Shown: positions 7,617 to 16,499, counted from the stretch's first letter. The stretch is DNA of 17,066 nucleotides from Oscillospiraceae bacterium (GCA_015066165.1 SVOX01000015.1:1-17066), one strand, 5' to 3'. Made by a program: numbers and translations. The notes: generated from the letters alone by a model not told the origin.

Positions 7617-10600
7617 ATGAAAAACAAACTCCAAAAAGCGTTGAGCTTGTTACTTTCAATTATTATGGTGTTTTCGGTAGGAGTATTCGACCTATCAAGC
7701 AAGGCAGAAGCCACTGTTACATACTATGTTGGTGATAATACAACCGGCTCACAAGACGGAACCCCACAATCTCCTTTTTCTACCATTTCTGCAGCAATTA
7801 AAAAAGCAGTTGATTTGGGCTATAAAAAAGACGATACTGTTGAATTAAAGGTTACTTCTTATGTTGACTGGGGTGACCAAATAGACCACGCTTTCGACCT
7901 TGAAATTTCTTCTAACGAAGATTATAAAATTCAAATTAATTTCCCCGCAGAAATGTGTTTTGGCGGCAACGTGGCTTTTTCAAAAATAATACTTCAAGCC
8001 ACTACCGTATATTTTAATGACCATAACATCAGTTTTGATGATGACTGTACCTTATTGGGTGATAACTATTATTTGGGCGGTCAAAACGGACAATCGGCTA
8101 CAAGTCAAGGTCAGGTTGCGAATTTTGGAACTTATTTTTCAAAAAATATATTTATTACAGACAAAACTTTAACAAATAAAGTTTACAATAATGATTTAAA
8201 TCTCGTTGTAAATGATATTTTATCAACCCCTAAAATTTACTTAACAGCACAATCAGGAAACGTGTCTTTTGAAAAGAATTTGAACATTGATTTAATGAAA
8301 GCATCAAAAATAGAATTCTTAAAAGGACAAGGTACTGCGCAGGTCAAGGGCGCAATTCAGTTAATAGTTAGCAGTGTTAACACTTTTGCAAACGGTTCAA
8401 TAGATATTTTAAAATCGCTTAATCCCACGGGCGGATTTTATCATATTATAAATACTACAGGTGTTGATGATTTGATAGGACTTACCGAAACTAAAGGTAA
8501 GTATAAAATAAATACCGATAGATATGATGTTACCGCAACCGATGCTGACGGTACTCAAACCAAAGCAAAAGATGGATATTTAACCCTTGCAAAGTCGGGC
8601 GAATATGTAATTACTGCAATTAAAGAAATAGAAAATCCCACATATTACGTAAGTTCAAGCGGGAGCTCAAAAAACACCGGTTTAACAAAAGATTCACCGT
8701 TTTTAACCGTTGGCGACGCCATATTAGCCGCAAGGACAGCAGGTTATTGGGGCGGTGACACAGTTACTGTTAGAGTTTTAAGCAGTAGTGTGGAATGGGG
8801 TGCTACATATTCGGGCAAAAATGACGGTTCTGATAAAAAAGCACTTGAAAGAAAAAGAGAATTATACGGCCACGAATATAAACTTGTAGTTTGCTCTGAT
8901 GACGTTGCAAAAAAATCCACAGTTAAAATTCCAAACCTTATGCCAATGTTGGGCGACGTTGAATTTGATAACGTTATAATACCTAAAATGGAAACTTTTG
9001 CTTCGTTTGACGATAGTGTTACAATGACCGAAACAGTAAGTTTCAACCCTAATTATATGGGTATTGGGTTTAAAAATAAGTCAAATACGGTTGAAGAAGA
9101 ACTTGACTTTGTTTTGAAAAATCAATTTAACGGATACATTAATCTCACCAATACTAACTGGGCAAATAAAAAATTCGACAAAGACGTAACGGTTACCATT
9201 AATAACAAAAATTCAACACCTAAATTTTCATTTGTACTTTATTGGGGTGGTAATACAACCTTTAACGGCAACCTTAATATTGATGTTCAAAATGCAAAGA
9301 GTGTTGTTTTTGGTGAAGTTGACCGTCCTAAAATAGGTGACCGCAGCGCAGGCAAAGCAACTGTTAACAAAGCGGTGCACGTTATTGTAAATTCTAAAAC
9401 CGAAATGGATTCGGCAAGTATTACCAACCTTGAGGGCTTAAGCCCCAGCGGTAAATTTTATCATATTTCCAATAATTCAGGAATTTGTGATTTGGTTTCG
9501 TTTACTCAAAATGCGGGTGAATTTAAAATTAACCCAAGTTACGAAAATTATGTTGTTACTGCGGTAGATGGTAACGGTAACGCTACTGTTTCAAGTGGCG
9601 GATATATAAAACTTACAAAACCCGGATATTACTCTTTCTCGGCACAAAACAAGGTATCAAATTCGTGCACTTCACATCAATATACAAATGCATGTGATGC
9701 AATGTGTAACGTTTGCGGCGCGACAAGAAAAATTACTCATAATTTTAAATACAGTTGTAGCGTTGCTTGTTTGACTTGCGGAATTAAGCGCAGTAAAATA
9801 TATCATTCAAGAAGAGAAACACCATATATAATCCCTGCTACTGAAACTAAAAACGGTGAAAACTGGGAAATATGCGAATTGTGTAACCAAAAATTAGAGT
9901 TATTTAAAATTATTTATAAAATTACTAAATATGAAGTTACACCAAATATATATAATTACGACGGTAAGACAAAAACTCCAAAGATTAGAATTTGTGATGC
10001 CGAAGGAATACGTCTTGAAGAAGACTGGGATTACACTTTATCATATCCCAAAAATAGAAAAAATCCTGGTGTTTATAAAGTAAAGGTACAATTCCGTCGT
10101 GAGTATTCGGGTACTAAATATTTGACATTTACTATAAAACCGCCTAAAACCAGCGTTAAATCAATTAGCGGTGGAGATAAGAGACTTAAAGTTTCGGTTA
10201 AGAAAAACTCTAAAGCAAGCGGTTATGAGATTCAGTACTCAACTTCAAAGAAATTTACCAACGCTAAAATTAAAACCATTAGCAGTTACAAAAAAACTTC
10301 GACAACTATTAAGGGACTTAAAGCGCAAAAGAATTACTACGTAAGGGTTAGAACTTATAAAAAGGTTGGTGGCCAAAAAATATATTCAAATTGGTCTAAA
10401 GCATTAAAGAAAAAGACCAAAGGCGTATATGTTGCCGAATCTAAAATAAGTAAAATTACTGCTTTGAAAAAGGGCTTGAAAGTTAGTGTTAAGAAAACCA
10501 AAAAGGTTAAGGGATACCAAATTCAGTATTCAACTTCAAGTAAGTTTTCTAAAGCAAAAACAAAAACTGTTAAAGGTTACAAAAAGACTACTGCCACACT

Positions 10601-10715
10601 TAAAAAGTTAAAGTCAAACAAAACTTATTTTGTTAGAGTTCGCACATTTAAGTTGGTTGGTAAAAAGAAACATTATTCAGATTGGTCTGCTTCTAAAACT
10701 ATGGTAACCGGTTAG
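7617..10715 (+). CDS. Secreted beta-helix-like repeat protein with Cys-rich, Ig-like and two FN3 domains
   Basis: The start at 7617 (1032 residues) is preferred over an in-frame ATG at 7581. Only 7617 has a ribosome site (AAAGGGAAG), it leads directly into a signal peptide (MKNKLQKALSLLL, cleavage probably after KAEA near residue 32), and 7581 lies only about eight bases from the predicted transcript start. Two tandem copies of a roughly 310-residue module follow, each beginning YYV (residues 36 and 343), then a Gly-rich stretch and SPF-T-I/V, the entry pattern of pectate-lyase-like (DUF1565-type) beta-helix proteins. They end similarly (GGFYHI...DGYLTLAKSGEY against GKFYHI...GGYIKLTKPGYY). 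Next come a CxxxCxxCG-type Cys-rich linker (about 682-725), an Ig-like domain (770-841) and two lysine-rich FN3 domains (842-1032). No sortase or dockerin motif is visible. It is probably a surface-associated adhesin or glycan binder; no catalytic residues could be identified. Confidence 0.85.
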   Translation: MKNKLQKALSLLLSIIMVFSVGVFDLSSKAEATVTYYVGDNTTGSQDGTPQSPFSTISAAIKKAVDLGYKKDDTVELKVTSYVDWGDQIDHAFDLEISSNEDYKIQINFPAEMCFGGNVAFSKIILQATTVYFNDHNISFDDDCTLLGDNYYLGGQNGQSATSQGQVANFGTYFSKNIFITDKTLTNKVYNNDLNLVVNDILSTPKIYLTAQSGNVSFEKNLNIDLMKASKIEFLKGQGTAQVKGAIQLIVSSVNTFANGSIDILKSLNPTGGFYHIINTTGVDDLIGLTETKGKYKINTDRYDVTATDADGTQTKAKDGYLTLAKSGEYVITAIKEIENPTYYVSSSGSSKNTGLTKDSPFLTVGDAILAARTAGYWGGDTVTVRVLSSSVEWGATYSGKNDGSDKKALERKRELYGHEYKLVVCSDDVAKKSTVKIPNLMPMLGDVEFDNVIIPKMETFASFDDSVTMTETVSFNPNYMGIGFKNKSNTVEEELDFVLKNQFNGYINLTNTNWANKKFDKDVTVTINNKNSTPKFSFVLYWGGNTTFNGNLNIDVQNAKSVVFGEVDRPKIGDRSAGKATVNKAVHVIVNSKTEMDSASITNLEGLSPSGKFYHISNNSGICDLVSFTQNAGEFKINPSYENYVVTAVDGNGNATVSSGGYIKLTKPGYYSFSAQNKVSNSCTSHQYTNACDAMCNVCGATRKITHNFKYSCSVACLTCGIKRSKIYHSRRETPYIIPATETKNGENWEICELCNQKLELFKIIYKITKYEVTPNIYNYDGKTKTPKIRICDAEGIRLEEDWDYTLSYPKNRKNPGVYKVKVQFRREYSGTKYLTFTIKPPKTSVKSISGGDKRLKVSVKKNSKASGYEIQYSTSKKFTNAKIKTISSYKKTSTTIKGLKAQKNYYVRVRTYKKVGGQKIYSNWSKALKKKTKGVYVAESKISKITALKKGLKVSVKKTKKVKGYQIQYSTSSKFSKAKTKTVKGYKKTTATLKKLKSNKTYFVRVRTFKLVGKKKHYSDWSASKTMVTG
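10141..10712 (+). repeat. Two tandem FN3-coding modules, related to a third at 12481-12768
   Basis: Two consecutive modules of about 95 codons encode near-identical landmarks: GYEIQYSTS/GYQIQYSTS, then YYVRVRT/YFVRVRT, then SNWS/SDWS. The next gene ends with the same module (GYEVEYSTS, YYVRVRT, SNWS). The similarity across genes points to duplication or domain shuffling. Confidence 0.8.
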
Positions 10716-10725
10716 GGAGATTTAT

Positions 10726-12771
10726 ATGAAAATAAAAATCTTGAAATCAGTTAGTTTTTTACTTGTTTTTGTAATGGTTTTGACAGCGGGCGTATGTTCT
10801 TTTGGCACAGTTTATGCTGCCAAAAAAACAACTTATAATCAGTATATTAAATACCGTGGTCAAAACCTGCAAAACACCTTTGCAAAACTTAAATCGGGCA
10901 AAGAATTAACAGTGGCTTACTACGGCGGTTCGGTAACTGCCGGTACGGGCGCCAGTAAAGCCGATGAAACTTCTTGGCGTGGGCTTATTGGTCAATGGCT
11001 TGTGGATAATTTCCCTGAAAACACAATCAATAATGTCAATTTAGCCATTGGCGGTACCGGTTCAAAATACGGTGCTTACCGCTTGAATCACAACGTTATT
11101 TCATTAAAGCCGGATTTGATTTTTGTTGAGTTGGCTATTAACGATTATTATGATTGGCAGGTTGAAAAAGCGGATGTGAGCGAATATTCAACCCGTTTTG
11201 AAACTGTTATTCGCAATATTAGAACTGCTTTACCTGAATGTGATATAGTTACTGTTCTTACAACTGAAAGAAATCACGTTAGAGATAATCAAGTGGGCGA
11301 ACTTCACAGTCAAGCCCAGGCGCATGAAGATATTTGTGTTGCGTATAACGTTCCTTCAATTCACGTAGGACGTGCCATTTCGGATAAAGTTGCTCCCGGA
11401 TGCTCTGATGAAAAATGGGGCGAATACTTTTACAATAGTTCGGCAGTTTTACTTGATATTGTTCACCCTAACGATAAGGGATATAAAGTATATTACGATG
11501 TAATAGAAGAATATTTTCACAACTGTTTAAAAGAAACTGCTTATGACGGAACGGTTAAAAATCACACTGTACCACGTATGGTTAATGACTTTTTAATCGA
11601 CGGTGATATTCAGTATATTGACGTGGACGGAAAATTGCTCGCCAAATCTGAAGAATTAGGCGGTTCTGGGTTTGTGTTTGAAACGTCAAATAATATGAAA
11701 CTCTTTGGCACCGATGCTGCAAAACAAATAGACGGTAATTCAAGTTCATTTGTTTTAGAATTCACAGGCACCGAAATTGCTATAGTAGATTACACAAAAT
11801 ATGGCGGAACTAAAACCGTAGATTCATATATGGTATCTATAGACGGCGGTAAGAAAAAGGTGGTTGGCAATATAATTGACCCAACCGTTTTAGCAACCGA
11901 TTTGCCTTACGGAAAACACACTGTAGAATTAATGCCTGTTTTTAAGCGTGATATGAGCGAAGTTCTTTATATTAAGGGATTTCTTGTTCGTGACCAAAGA
12001 AAACAATCGGCTAAATATGACCATGAGCATAAGTTTTTGGTTTATAAAAGCGATAATAATGCAACTTGTAAAAAGAACGGCACTAAAACTGCAAGGTGTT
12101 ACAAAGCGGGTTGTGATAAGATTTTAACTGTAACCGATTACGGTAGCAAACGCACACACAAGTTTGTAACCGTTGCAAATAAAAAAGCAACTCTTTCTAA
12201 AAACGGTAAGGGTGAACTTATTTGTGATTATTGCGGTGATTTTAAGGATATAGTTACAATATATAAAATAAAATCGGTTAAAGCGTCAAACTGTGAATAC
12301 AACGGAAAAGCGCAAACACCAACCGTTACTGTTAAAGATTCAAAAGGCAAGAAAATTTCTTCCAAATATTATACGGTTAAGGGTTACGGCTCAAGAAAAA
12401 ATGTTGGAAGATATAAAGCAAAAGTAACTTTTAAAGGTATTTACAAAGGAAGTAAAACAGTGTATTTTAACGTTACTCCGCCTAAATATACAGTTAAAAA
12501 ATTAACTGCAGGTAAGAAGTCGCTTAAGGTTACACTTGCAAAAAAATCTAAACAGGTTAAAGGTTATGAAGTTGAGTATTCAACCAGCAAAAAGTTTACT
12601 AAATCCACAACCAAGAAGAAAACGGTTAAAAGTTATAAGAAAATAAACTTAACACTTAAAGGACTTAAATCAAAGAAAACTTATTATGTAAGAGTTCGAA
12701 CTTACAAAACAGTTAAGGGTAAAAAATACTATTCCAATTGGTCAAAAGTGGCTAAAAAGAAGGTAAAGTAA
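10726..12771 (+). CDS. Secreted SGNH/GDSL hydrolase with Ig-like and FN3 tail
   Basis: This exported enzyme (681 residues) has a signal peptide ending near VYAAKK (about residue 32). The SGNH domain (about 60-265) shows block I GGSVTAG (Ser69), block II AIGGTGS (107-113), block III AIND (Asn139) and block V DIVHPND (Asp244, His247). Such enzymes are usually esterases or deacetylases, and outside the cell they often act on glycans. A beta-sandwich-like region (about 285-425) follows. The tail then repeats the plan of its neighbour: Cys-rich segment (CKKNG, CYKAGCDK, CDYCG, 448-503), Ig-like domain (about 512-583) and one FN3 domain (584-681). The ATG lies ten bases past the previous stop, and its ribosome site AGGGAGA overlaps that stop, so the genes are co-expressed. 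A strong terminator follows. Confidence 0.88.
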   Translation: MKIKILKSVSFLLVFVMVLTAGVCSFGTVYAAKKTTYNQYIKYRGQNLQNTFAKLKSGKELTVAYYGGSVTAGTGASKADETSWRGLIGQWLVDNFPENTINNVNLAIGGTGSKYGAYRLNHNVISLKPDLIFVELAINDYYDWQVEKADVSEYSTRFETVIRNIRTALPECDIVTVLTTERNHVRDNQVGELHSQAQAHEDICVAYNVPSIHVGRAISDKVAPGCSDEKWGEYFYNSSAVLLDIVHPNDKGYKVYYDVIEEYFHNCLKETAYDGTVKNHTVPRMVNDFLIDGDIQYIDVDGKLLAKSEELGGSGFVFETSNNMKLFGTDAAKQIDGNSSSFVLEFTGTEIAIVDYTKYGGTKTVDSYMVSIDGGKKKVVGNIIDPTVLATDLPYGKHTVELMPVFKRDMSEVLYIKGFLVRDQRKQSAKYDHEHKFLVYKSDNNATCKKNGTKTARCYKAGCDKILTVTDYGSKRTHKFVTVANKKATLSKNGKGELICDYCGDFKDIVTIYKIKSVKASNCEYNGKAQTPTVTVKDSKGKKISSKYYTVKGYGSRKNVGRYKAKVTFKGIYKGSKTVYFNVTPPKYTVKKLTAGKKSLKVTLAKKSKQVKGYEVEYSTSKKFTKSTTKKKTVKSYKKINLTLKGLKSKKTYYVRVRTYKTVKGKKYYSNWSKVAKKKVK

Positions 12772-12775
12772 AATT

Positions 12776-12804
12776 AAAAACTCTCGCCAAAGCGAGAGTT
12801 TTTT
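12776..12804 (+). terminator. Intrinsic terminator of the secreted-protein operon
   Basis: A stem CTCTCGC/GCGAGAG (12781-12787 with 12792-12798), extended by A-T pairs and closed by a CAAA loop, is followed by six T. It lies five bases after the SGNH hydrolase stop. Confidence 0.95.
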
Positions 12805-12833
12805 ATATTGTGTCAGGGTGTAAAGAAAAATAC

Positions 12834-12862
12834 TTGACAGACAAAAAGAATTGTGTTATACT
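12834..12862 (+). promoter_or_regulatory. Promoter of the ylxM-ffh-rpsP-khpA-rimM-trmD operon
   Basis: TTGACA (12834-12839), a 17-base spacer and TATACT (12857-12862) lie 31 bases upstream of the ylxM start codon. No other convincing promoter is visible before trmD, apart from a possible processing hairpin at 15133-15170. Confidence 0.88.
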
Positions 12863-12893
12863 CTTTTAGGTGTGAAAAAAGGTGGTATTTTAG

Positions 12894-13202
12894 ATGGTTA
12901 AAAATTTATATATTTCCGCCTTGCTTGATGTTTACGGAAATTTCTTAAATGACAAGGCAAAAGCACTTACTGAGTGTTATTATAATGAAGATTTGTCACT
13001 TTCGGAAATTGCCGAAAACGAGGGCATAACCCGTCAGGGTGTGCGTGACCAAATAAAACGTGCCGAAGTTCAACTGTTAGAGTTGGAAGAAAAATGCGGT
13101 TACTGTAAAAAGTTTTTAGAATTGAAAGAACTTTCAGCCAAATATTCTTCGGGTGACGGTACGGCAATAAAAAATATTATTTCTATAATAAATAATTTGT
13201 AA
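12894..13202 (+). CDS. ylxM: YlxM-family (UPF0122) helix-turn-helix protein
   Basis: This 102-residue protein has a sigma-70-region-4-like helix-turn-helix at about 22-62 (LTECYYNEDLSLSEIA, then ITRQGVRDQI). YlxM is encoded next to ffh across Firmicutes and has been linked to the signal recognition particle in streptococci. Its length and position are typical. The ATG follows AAAGGTGG nine bases upstream, and the stop codon overlaps the ribosome site of ffh. Confidence 0.93.
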   Translation: MVKNLYISALLDVYGNFLNDKAKALTECYYNEDLSLSEIAENEGITRQGVRDQIKRAEVQLLELEEKCGYCKKFLELKELSAKYSSGDGTAIKNIISIINNL

Positions 13203-13216
13203 GGAGTGTGAGTTTT

Positions 13217-14578
13217 TTGGCGTTTGACAATTTATCTGACAAATTAGCAGGCGTTTTTAAAAAATTACGCTCTCGCGGAAAACTTTCGGAATCTGATGTA
13301 AAAACAGCCATGCGTGAAGTGCGATTAGCACTTTTGGAAGCCGACGTTAACTATAAGGTTGCAAAAGATTTTACTAACACCGTAACCGAAAAATGTATTG
13401 GCGAAAACGTTATGGAAAGTTTAACTGCACCTCAAATGGTAATTAAAATTGTTAAAGATGAACTTACCGCTTTGATGGGCAGCGAAAAAGCACGGCTTAA
13501 AATTTCTAACAAAATACCAACCGTTATTATGATGTGCGGTCTTCAAGGTTCGGGTAAAACAACACACTCGGCAAAATTAGCAAAACATCTTAAAGCCAAA
13601 GGCCACAGACCAATGCTTGTTGCCTGTGATATTTACCGTCCTGCCGCTATTGAGCAGTTAAAAGTTGTAGGTTCGGCGGTAGAAACTCCCGTGTTTGAAA
13701 TGGGTACCGAAAAACCTGAAATTATAGCCAAAAAGGCAGTAGCACACGCAAGGGACTACGGTCATGATTTTGTTATTTTGGATACTGCTGGCCGTCTTCA
13801 CATTGATACCGAACTTATGGATGAACTTCGCCGTATAACTCAAGCGGTAGAAGTTGATAACATACTTTTGGTGCTTGACTCAATGGTTGGTCAAGATGCG
13901 GTAAATATTGCAAAATCATTTAACGATATTCTTGAAATTGACGGCGTTATTTTAACCAAACTCGACGGTGACACACGTGGCGGTGCCGCACTTTCGGTTA
14001 AAGCGGTAACAGGTAAGCCAATTATGTTTGCCGGTGTGGGTGAAAAACTTGACCAGTTGGATGAATTCCACCCCGACCGTATGGCTTCCCGTATTTTAGG
14101 TATGGGCGACGTGCTCTCTTTAATTGAAAAAGTTGAAACCGAAATTGACGAAAAGGAAGCCGAAAAAACAGCACAAAAACTTGCTGAAAACAAGTTTGAT
14201 TTAAACGATTTGCTTGACCAGTTCAGGCAAATTAAAAAAATGGGATCACTTAAAAGTTTGCTTTCAATGGTTCCGGGTATGGAAAAGCAGGTAAGAGATG
14301 CCGATATTGATGACCGTGCCCTTTTGAGAATTGAAGCGATTATAACTTCAATGACCAAAAAAGAACGTGCAAAACCCGATATATTAAACGGTTCTCGCCG
14401 TAAGCGTATTGCTGCAGGTGCGGGTGTTACTGTTGAAGAAGTAAACAAACTTATGAAACAGTATGAACAGATGAAAAAAATGTTTAAACAAATGAACTCA
14501 AAAGGCGGAAAACGTAATATGATGCGCCGAATGGGTGGTATGGGCAATATGAATATGCCCGGTGGATTTGGTTTTTAA
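13217..14578 (+). CDS. ffh: Signal recognition particle GTPase Ffh
   Basis: Ffh binds signal peptides and the SRP RNA and delivers nascent membrane and secreted proteins to FtsY. The 453-residue form starts at TTG 13217 and gives MAFDNLSDKL, the usual Ffh N-terminus, ten bases after AAGGAG. The in-frame GTG at 13208 is only one base from that ribosome site and would add three atypical residues. The N domain (1-90) precedes the G domain with GLQGSGKTT (108-116), DIYRPAA (138-144), DTAGR (189-193) and TKLDGD (247-252). The M domain contains GSRRKRIAAG and a Met/Gly-rich end. It sits between ylxM and rpsP in one operon. Confidence 0.96.
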   Translation: MAFDNLSDKLAGVFKKLRSRGKLSESDVKTAMREVRLALLEADVNYKVAKDFTNTVTEKCIGENVMESLTAPQMVIKIVKDELTALMGSEKARLKISNKIPTVIMMCGLQGSGKTTHSAKLAKHLKAKGHRPMLVACDIYRPAAIEQLKVVGSAVETPVFEMGTEKPEIIAKKAVAHARDYGHDFVILDTAGRLHIDTELMDELRRITQAVEVDNILLVLDSMVGQDAVNIAKSFNDILEIDGVILTKLDGDTRGGAALSVKAVTGKPIMFAGVGEKLDQLDEFHPDRMASRILGMGDVLSLIEKVETEIDEKEAEKTAQKLAENKFDLNDLLDQFRQIKKMGSLKSLLSMVPGMEKQVRDADIDDRALLRIEAIITSMTKKERAKPDILNGSRRKRIAAGAGVTVEEVNKLMKQYEQMKKMFKQMNSKGGKRNMMRRMGGMGNMNMPGGFGF

Positions 14579-14624
14579 GATAGTAAATCTTTAAAAATAT
14601 ATTCTAATTTTGGAGGTGTAGTAA

Positions 14625-14867
14625 ATGGCAGTTAAGATTAGACTTCGTCGTATGGGTGCTAAACGTGCTCCTTTCTATCGTGTAGTTGTTGCAGATTCAA
14701 GATTCCCACGTGACGGTCGTTTTATCGAAGAAATCGGTACTTATGATCCCACTAAAGACCCTGCAGCAGTAAACATTGACAGCGAAAAGGCAAAGAAATG
14801 GATTGCTAACGGTGCTCAACCTACCGATACAGTTAAAGCTTTACTCAAAAAGAACGGTGTTCTTTAA
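14625..14867 (+). CDS. rpsP: Ribosomal protein bS16
   Basis: This 80-residue small-subunit protein opens with VKIRLRRMGAKRAPFYR and contains RDGRFIEEIGTYDP, the hallmark sequence of bS16. Length is normal. The ribosome site GGAGGT lies eight bases upstream of the ATG. It is 46 bases after ffh, with no terminator between. Confidence 0.98.
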   Translation: MAVKIRLRRMGAKRAPFYRVVVADSRFPRDGRFIEEIGTYDPTKDPAAVNIDSEKAKKWIANGAQPTDTVKALLKKNGVL

Positions 14868-14894
14868 TTTAAAGCAATTTATGTGAGGTAAAAA

Positions 14895-15128
14895 ATGAAA
14901 GAATTATTGGTTTCAATCGCTTCGGGACTTGTTGAAAACCCAAGCGAAGTAAAAGTAGTTGAAGACCAACCTAACGAAGCAGGTGTTATTGTTTTTCATT
15001 TGCAAGTGGCTCAAGATGATGTTGGCCGTGTAATTGGTAAGCAAGGTAGAATTGCTAAAGCAATTCGTACAGTAATGCGTGCTGCCGCTAATAAAGCAGG
15101 TTTACAGGTTGCAGTTGAAATCGACTAA
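14895..15128 (+). CDS. khpA: KH-domain RNA-binding protein KhpA
   Basis: This 77-residue protein is a single KH domain with the RNA-binding loop GKQG (48-51) inside GRVIGKQGRIAKAIR. In Firmicutes, KhpA pairs with KhpB (Jag/EloR) and affects cell elongation and RNA metabolism. It has its usual place between rpsP and rimM. GTGAGGT precedes the ATG. Confidence 0.93.
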   Translation: MKELLVSIASGLVENPSEVKVVEDQPNEAGVIVFHLQVAQDDVGRVIGKQGRIAKAIRTVMRAAANKAGLQVAVEID

Positions 15129-15132
15129 ACTA

Positions 15133-15170
15133 ATGTAAGCATACCCCCACAGCGTTGGGGGTATTTACAT
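15133..15170 (+). other. Strong RNA hairpin between khpA and rimM
   Basis: A 9-bp stem (15141-15149 with 15156-15164, containing five C-G pairs) sits on a further 6-bp stem (15133-15138 with 15165-15170), separated by a two-base GC bulge. There is no T-run, so it is not a standard terminator. It ends directly at the AGGAGT ribosome site of rimM. It may be a processing, stability or translational control element (inference). Confidence 0.7.
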
Positions 15171-15180
15171 AGGAGTAATT

Positions 15181-15696
15181 ATGAAAAAAAGATATCTTGA
15201 AGTAGGAAAAATTGTTGGGACTCACGGTGTTAAGGGTATGACACGTGTTCAGGTTTGGGCAGATAGTCCTGATTTTCTAAAACAGTTTAAATATTTATAT
15301 ACAAACGAAAACGGCGGAGAAAAACTAACCGTTTTAAAGGTTCAACCACACGGTAATATATCACTTGTGGCATTTAAAGGTGTTGAAACAATTGAACACG
15401 CCGAAAGTTTTCGTAATACGGTGCTTTATATTGACCGCAAAGACGTAAAACTCCCCGAAGGTAGATATTTTATTACCGATTTAATTGGTGTAAAGGTTTA
15501 TGATGACGATAACGGTGATTTTTTGGGTGAGATTTGCGATGTTTCTCAAACAGGTGCAAACGATGTTTGGCATATTAAAAACGAAGGTAGGGAATATCTA
15601 ATTCCCGCCATTTCAGACGTTTTGGTTTCGGTTGATGTTGACGATGATAAGGCAATAATCAGACCTTTGAAAGGAATTTTCGATGATGAGAATTGA
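15181..15696 (+). CDS. rimM: 16S rRNA processing/ribosome maturation factor RimM
   Basis: RimM helps mature the 30S head by binding uS19 and assists 16S processing. The 171-residue protein begins with the typical GKIVGTHGVKG motif (9-19), followed by the RimM beta-barrel and a C-terminal PRC-barrel (about 95-168, containing the RYFITDLIG and LIPAISDVL regions). AGGAG lies five bases before the ATG. Its last codons overlap the trmD start by 14 bases, so translation is probably coupled. Confidence 0.96.
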   Translation: MKKRYLEVGKIVGTHGVKGMTRVQVWADSPDFLKQFKYLYTNENGGEKLTVLKVQPHGNISLVAFKGVETIEHAESFRNTVLYIDRKDVKLPEGRYFITDLIGVKVYDDDNGDFLGEICDVSQTGANDVWHIKNEGREYLIPAISDVLVSVDVDDDKAIIRPLKGIFDDEN

Positions 15697-16420
15697 TATA
15701 TTAACTCTTTTCCCCGAAATGTGTGAAACCGTTATGAACGAAAGTATTATAGGCAGAGCACAAAAATCGGGTAAAGTGGAGATAGTTTGCACCAATATTC
15801 GTGATTATGCAAACAATAAGCATAACAAGGTTGACGATACTCCTTACGGTGGCGGTATGGGTATGGTAATGGCTGCTGAGCCGATTTATAACGCTTATAA
15901 ATCACTTTATAATGAAAGCGAGAAAAAACCGCATCTTGTTTATTTGTCACCAAAGGGTAAAACTTTTAATCAACAAAAAGCGGTTGAATTGTCGAAACTT
16001 GATAGGTTGGTGCTTTTGTGTGGGCATTATGAAGGTATTGATGAACGTGTTATTGAAGAAATAGTAGATGAAGAAATTTCAATAGGTGATTTTGTGCTCA
16101 CAGGCGGTGAATTACCCGCTTTGGCTGTGGCTGACGCTGTTTGCCGAATGCTTCCGGGTGTTTTATCAGATGAACTTTGCTTTAGCGAGGAAAGCCACTT
16201 TGACGGTTTGTTGGAATATCCGCAATATACAAGACCTGCCGAATGGATGGGCAAGGCCGTTCCTGAAGTTTTGCTTTCGGGAAATCATCAGAATATTGAA
16301 AAATGGCGTAGGTGTAAATCGCTTAAAATCACTATGGAGAAGCGTCCCGATATGCTTAAACCACAAGATATTGATGAAAAAGATAAAAAACTTTTGAAAA
16401 AATTTGAAGAACTACTTTGA
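15683..16420 (+). CDS. trmD: tRNA (guanine-N1)-methyltransferase TrmD
   Basis: TrmD methylates G37 of tRNAs using S-adenosylmethionine, which prevents +1 frameshifting. The 245-residue SPOUT enzyme shows DDTPYGGGMGM (51-61) and the trefoil-knot motifs LLCGHYEGIDERV (111-123) and ISIGDFVLTGGELPA (132-146), plus SHFDGLLEYPQYTRP near residue 170. The start is either ATG 15683 or the adjacent ATG 15686 (MRIDILTLFPEM, the commoner N-terminus). AAAGGAA suits both. The start lies inside the end of rimM. Confidence 0.97.
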   Translation: MMRIDILTLFPEMCETVMNESIIGRAQKSGKVEIVCTNIRDYANNKHNKVDDTPYGGGMGMVMAAEPIYNAYKSLYNESEKKPHLVYLSPKGKTFNQQKAVELSKLDRLVLLCGHYEGIDERVIEEIVDEEISIGDFVLTGGELPALAVADAVCRMLPGVLSDELCFSEESHFDGLLEYPQYTRPAEWMGKAVPEVLLSGNHQNIEKWRRCKSLKITMEKRPDMLKPQDIDEKDKKLLKKFEELL

Positions 16421-16499
16421 TTTTGTAATAAAATTGCACAAAACAGGGCGGTAAAAATACTGATTTGTTGGATAAATATTAGAACTTTTTCACAAAGAA

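Noticed and set aside
13891..14547. A 218-codon open frame on the minus strand inside ffh
   Set aside because: It lies antisense to the conserved G and M domains of ffh, has no recognisable family sequence, and is Ser/Ile-rich as expected from a shadow frame.
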